Below, piece after piece: positions 6,278 through 8,823 of a stretch of 8,823 nucleotides of DNA. The DNA is from Pseudomonadota bacterium (lineage in GTDB: Bacteria; Pseudomonadota; Alphaproteobacteria; Sphingomonadales; Sphingomonadaceae), in NCBI GenBank assembly GCA_023427285.1, contig JAEZBH010000481.1, positions 1-8,823 of the forward strand. The letters run 5' to 3'. Position numbers and translations under genes: made by a program. The number at the start of each line of letters is the position of its first letter. Within the stretch, counting starts at the first letter, position 1. The notes below the pieces were generated by a model. That model searched no databases, was not told where the DNA came from, and saw nothing but the letters and a program-made list of their open reading frames with translations.

Positions 6278-7219
6278 ATGACACGACCCGCCCTCTCCCT
6301 TCTGGTTGCCAATCCGCGCGGTTTTTGCGCCGGTGTCGACCGCGCCATCAAGATTGTGGAAATCGCCATCGAGCGCTTCGGTGCGCCGGTTTATGTGCGC
6401 CACGAAATCGTACACAACCGCTTCGTGGTCGAAACGCTTCAGGCCAAAGGGGCGGTATTCGTTGACGAACTTGACGAGGTGCCCGAAGGCGCGCCCGTCA
6501 TTTTCTCGGCCCATGGCGTGCCCAAGTCCGTGCCTGCCGAGGCCGAGCGCCGCCAGATGCTCTATGTGGATGCCACCTGCCCGCTGGTCTCCAAGGTCCA
6601 CCGCGAAGCCGAGCGCCACGCCGCTCAGGGCCGCCACATTCTCATGATCGGCCATGCCGGGCACCCGGAGGTGATCGGCACCATGGGCCAGCTCGATGAA
6701 GGCGCGATCTCGCTGATCGAGACCGCCGAGGACGCCCGCACCATCACGGTCGCCGACCCGAGCAACCTTGCCTACATCACCCAGACCACCCTGTCGGTGG
6801 ATGACACGGCGGGTATCGTTGCGGTTCTGCGCGAGCGGTTCCCGGCGCTGGAGTCTCCGAAGAAGGAAGACATCTGCTACGCCACCACCAACCGTCAGGA
6901 TGCGGTGAAGGCGATTGCGGACAAGGCGCAGCTGGTGCTGGTGATCGGCGCGCCCAACTCCTCCAATTCCCTGCGTCTTGTTGAGGTGGCGGAGCGGTGC
7001 GGTGCGCAGGCCCATCTGGTGCAGCGCGCAACCGACATCGACTGGGCCTGGCTGGAGGGCGTCTCCTGCATCGGCATTACCGCCGGGGCCTCTGCACCTG
7101 AAGTGCTGGTCGAGGAAGTGACAGCGGCGCTGCGCGAGCGCTACACGCTCGACATCGAGCACGTCACCACCACCACCGAAGACGTCGAGTTCAAGCTGCC
7201 GCGCGCACTCACGGCCTGA
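6278..7219 (+). CDS. ispH: 4-hydroxy-3-methylbut-2-enyl diphosphate reductase
   Basis: Last enzyme of the MEP isoprenoid pathway. It is a cytoplasmic iron-sulfur enzyme that reduces HMBPP to IPP and DMAPP. The product is 313 residues from the ATG at 6278, a normal length. The three cluster cysteines are visible: C17 in PRGFCAGV, C101 in VDATCPLV and C200 in [10 protein letters not shown]. Active-site residues are H46 (EIVHN), H129 and E131 (GHAGHPEV), the QTT at about 169-171 and the substrate-contacting SSNS (228-231) with ASAPE (271-275). An in-frame TTG at 6197 would add 27 residues that do not resemble the family, so I reject it. No convincing SD precedes the ATG, only AGG at 6273-6275. 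It is the first gene of a rightward group with thrB (55 nt gap) and rnhA, and is divergent from the TonB-like gene. Confidence 0.97.
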   Translation: MTRPALSLLVANPRGFCAGVDRAIKIVEIAIERFGAPVYVRHEIVHNRFVVETLQAKGAVFVDELDEVPEGAPVIFSAHGVPKSVPAEAERRQMLYVDATCPLVSKVHREAERHAAQGRHILMIGHAGHPEVIGTMGQLDEGAISLIETAEDARTITVADPSNLAYITQTTLSVDDTAGIVAVLRERFPALESPKKEDICYATTNRQDAVKAIADKAQLVLVIGAPNSSNSLRLVEVAERCGAQAHLVQRATDIDWAWLEGVSCIGITAGASAPEVLVEEVTAALRERYTLDIEHVTTTTEDVEFKLPRALTA

Positions 7220-7274
7220 ACGGCGCCCGGCAAGCAACTCACCCAACCACGCAAGCTGAACGAAAGAGGGGGCC

Positions 7275-8237
7275 GTGGCAGTCTATACCCATGTTCCGAC
7301 CGAAATGCTGGAAGCCTTTCTGGCGGACTTCGACATCGGCCATCTGCTGAGCGCCAAGGGCATTGCCGAGGGCGTTGAGAACAGCAACTACCTGATCGAG
7401 ACCGAGCAGGGCCGCTACATCCTCACCCTTTACGAAAAGCGCGTGAGGGTTGAGGACCTGCCCTACTTCCTTGGCCTCACCGGCCATCTGGCGGACGCGC
7501 ACCTGCCCGTGCCGCGCCCGATCCCGAACCGTCGGGGCGAGACGCTGCACACGCTGGCGGGCCGCCCCGCCTGCCTTATCGAATTCCTGAAGGGCGTCTC
7601 GCTCAATGAGCCCCTGCCCGAGCACTGCCGCTCGGTCGGCGCGGCGCTGGCGAAGCTGCATCAGGCTGCGGCCAGCTTCCCCCTCTCCCGCCCGAACGAT
7701 CTGTCGGTTGACGGCTGGCGCAAACTCGCCGGGGCTGTCCGGGCAGATGCAGATTCCATTGCGCCGGGCCTGCGCGCCCAGATCGACAACGCTCTTGCAG
7801 ATATCAGCGCGGCGTGGCCGAAGAACCTGCCCTCCGGCCCGATCCATGCCGATCTGTTCCCCGACAACGTTCTGGTGCTCGATACGGACGTGACCGGCCT
7901 TATCGACTTCTACTTCGCCGCCAACGACGCCTGGGCCTATGACGTGGCCGTGTGCCTGAACGCATGGTGCTTCAGCGCGGACGGCACCGAATACCGCGCC
8001 GATCTGACCGAGGCGTTCCTCGCCGGATACGAGAGCGTGCGCCCGCTTGAGCCTGCCGAGCGTGCAGCCCTGCCGCTGCTGTGCCAGGGCGCGTCCCTGC
8101 GCTTCCTGCTCACCCGCGCCTATGACTGGCTGAACACGCCTGCCGATGCGATCGTGACCCGCAAGGACCCGCTGGCCTATGCCCGCCGCCTCGCCTTCTT
8201 CCAGGCGCAAGCCGACCGCCTGTTCGCGGCGGCCTGA
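7275..8237 (+). CDS. thrB: Homoserine kinase, APH/choline-kinase-fold type
   Basis: Phosphorylates homoserine to O-phosphohomoserine, the step before threonine synthase. This is the alphaproteobacterial/pseudomonad type with an aminoglycoside-phosphotransferase fold, unrelated to the GHMP-type ThrB of E. coli. The product is 320 residues, the usual length. It begins MAVYTHVPTEMLEAFLADFD and has the nucleotide-binding region GIAEGVENSNYLIETEQGRYILTLYE split over about 29-54. The catalytic loop GPIHADLFPDN (188-198) carries H191, D193 and N198. The metal-binding aspartate is D211 in GLIDFYFA, followed by DVAVCLNAWCF. The start is GTG, with AGAGG 5 nt upstream. The stop is 3 nt from the rnhA ATG. 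Specificity is inferred from family resemblance and from the neighbourhood. Confidence 0.94.
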   Translation: MAVYTHVPTEMLEAFLADFDIGHLLSAKGIAEGVENSNYLIETEQGRYILTLYEKRVRVEDLPYFLGLTGHLADAHLPVPRPIPNRRGETLHTLAGRPACLIEFLKGVSLNEPLPEHCRSVGAALAKLHQAAASFPLSRPNDLSVDGWRKLAGAVRADADSIAPGLRAQIDNALADISAAWPKNLPSGPIHADLFPDNVLVLDTDVTGLIDFYFAANDAWAYDVAVCLNAWCFSADGTEYRADLTEAFLAGYESVRPLEPAERAALPLLCQGASLRFLLTRAYDWLNTPADAIVTRKDPLAYARRLAFFQAQADRLFAAA

Positions 8238-8240
8238 CCC

Positions 8241-8693
8241 ATGAGCGACAAGCCCCGCGTTGAAATCTTCACCGATGGCGCCTGTTCGGGCAACCCCGGC
8301 CCCGGCGGCTGGGGCGCGATCCTGCGCGCCGGATCGAACACCAAGGAAATCCACGGCGGCGAGGCCCACACCACCAACAACCGCATGGAGCTCATGGCCG
8401 CCATCGAGGCGCTGCGCGCGCTCAAGAAGCCCTGCCATGTGACCCTGACCACCGACAGCGTTTACGTGCGCGACGGCATCACCAAGTGGATGTTCAACTG
8501 GCAGCGCAACGGCTGGAAAACCGCCGACAAGAAGCCGGTGAAGAATGCCGAGCTGTGGCAGGAGCTTCAGGATGCCACCCGTCAGCACGAAGTCGAGTGG
8601 AAGTGGGTCAAGGGCCACTCCGGCCATCCGGAGAACGAGCGGGCGGACGAACTGGCCCGCCTCGGCATTGCCGAGATTCGCAGCGGCGGCTAA
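8241..8693 (+). CDS. rnhA: Ribonuclease HI
   Basis: Cleaves the RNA strand of RNA-DNA hybrids, removing R-loops and primer remnants in the cytoplasm. The 150-residue product carries the full catalytic set: D12 in [18 protein letters not shown]50 in NNRMELMA, D72 in LTTDSVYV and D136 in ERADELAR, plus the loop histidine H126 in [10 protein letters not shown]. The basic, Trp-rich handle typical of bacterial type 1 enzymes is present at about 82-102 ([13 protein letters not shown], then KKPVKN). The ATG is 3 nt after the thrB stop and has only a weak SD, so translation is probably coupled to thrB. The three-gene order ispH-thrB-rnhA recurs in alphaproteobacteria (recall). A short stem GGCGG/CCGCC (8685-8698) spans the stop codon but lacks a U-tract. 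Confidence 0.97.
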   Translation: MSDKPRVEIFTDGACSGNPGPGGWGAILRAGSNTKEIHGGEAHTTNNRMELMAAIEALRALKKPCHVTLTTDSVYVRDGITKWMFNWQRNGWKTADKKPVKNAELWQELQDATRQHEVEWKWVKGHSGHPENERADELARLGIAEIRSGG

Positions 8694-8809
8694 CCGCCAG
8701 CGCCATCCCCCAGCGATCTACCATTGTTACTAGCCAATTATAAACCCTGGCAGATCCCTGCAGCGCTGGTTAATATGTAGTTTGTATTTTTCCCTTGGGG
8801 GCTTGGCCA

Positions 8810-8823
8810 ATGCTTAAGGAATT
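8810..8823 (+). CDS. Possible start of the next gene, cut by the window end; perhaps mscL
   Basis: The last 14 bases read ATG CTT AAG GAA TT, that is M-L-K-E and then Phe or Leu. A GGGGG run lies about 9 nt before the ATG (8797-8801) and could serve as a ribosome site. The large-conductance mechanosensitive channel MscL often begins MLKEFKEF, so this could be its N-terminus, but four codons cannot establish that. An A/T-rich stretch upstream (8724-8790) would suit a promoter; TAATAT at 8772-8777 is -10-like. Confidence 0.3.

Noticed and set aside
6128..8627. Two long minus-strand frames (6128-7246 and 7239-8627) antisense to ispH, thrB and rnhA
   Set aside because: They are shadow frames with Gly/Arg/His-rich composition. 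The plus-strand genes have complete catalytic motifs.
8685..8698. GGCGG/CCGCC stem over the rnhA stop as a terminator
   Set aside because: It has only 5 bp with a 4-nt loop and no U-tract, so it is too weak to call.
8748..8762. Sigma-54-like element TGGCAG...TGCA downstream of rnhA
   Set aside because: The distance between the GG and GC doublets is one base shorter than the strict sigma-54 spacing, so it is probably chance.

Overview
The window is ordinary chromosomal sequence from a GC-rich alphaproteobacterium. Three things point there: a glycine decarboxylase split into GcvPA and GcvPB, the gene order ispH-thrB-rnhA that is common in this class, and a small secreted TonB-like protein beside a lipoprotein of a sphingomonad-like style. 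A Sphingomonadales-type host is my guess. It rests on recall of gene order and protein style, not on a search.

Left part (20-4786, minus strand). This is the glycine cleavage operon, read right to left: a tandem glycine riboswitch, then gcvT, gcvH, gcvPA and gcvPB. The genes are tightly spaced, and gcvPA and gcvPB overlap by 7 nt. Together they encode the T, H and two-part P proteins, which split glycine into CO2, ammonia and methylene-tetrahydrofolate. The L protein (lipoamide dehydrogenase) is not in the window. The riboswitch leader shows a readable control mechanism: nine bases at the 3' edge of aptamer 2 are perfectly complementary to the bases carrying the gcvT Shine-Dalgarno. This fits a switch that allows translation when glycine binds.

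Middle part (4873-6043, minus strand). Two small envelope genes lie here. One encodes a secreted protein that is almost entirely a TonB C-terminal domain, with no membrane anchor. The other encodes a lipoprotein of unknown function. Two hairpins sit between them. They are the least understood genes here.

Right part (6278-8693, plus strand). Divergent from these is ispH-thrB-rnhA: the last enzyme of the MEP isoprenoid pathway, homoserine kinase (threonine synthesis) and ribonuclease HI. ispH has no clear ribosome binding site and may be leaderless. thrB and rnhA are 3 nt apart. The last 14 bases look like the start of another gene on the plus strand, possibly mscL.

I found no mobile elements, CRISPR arrays, tRNA or rRNA genes, or a novel defence-type system. 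The points most worth a second look are the riboswitch expression platform, the TonB-domain/lipoprotein pair and the possible leaderless ispH start.
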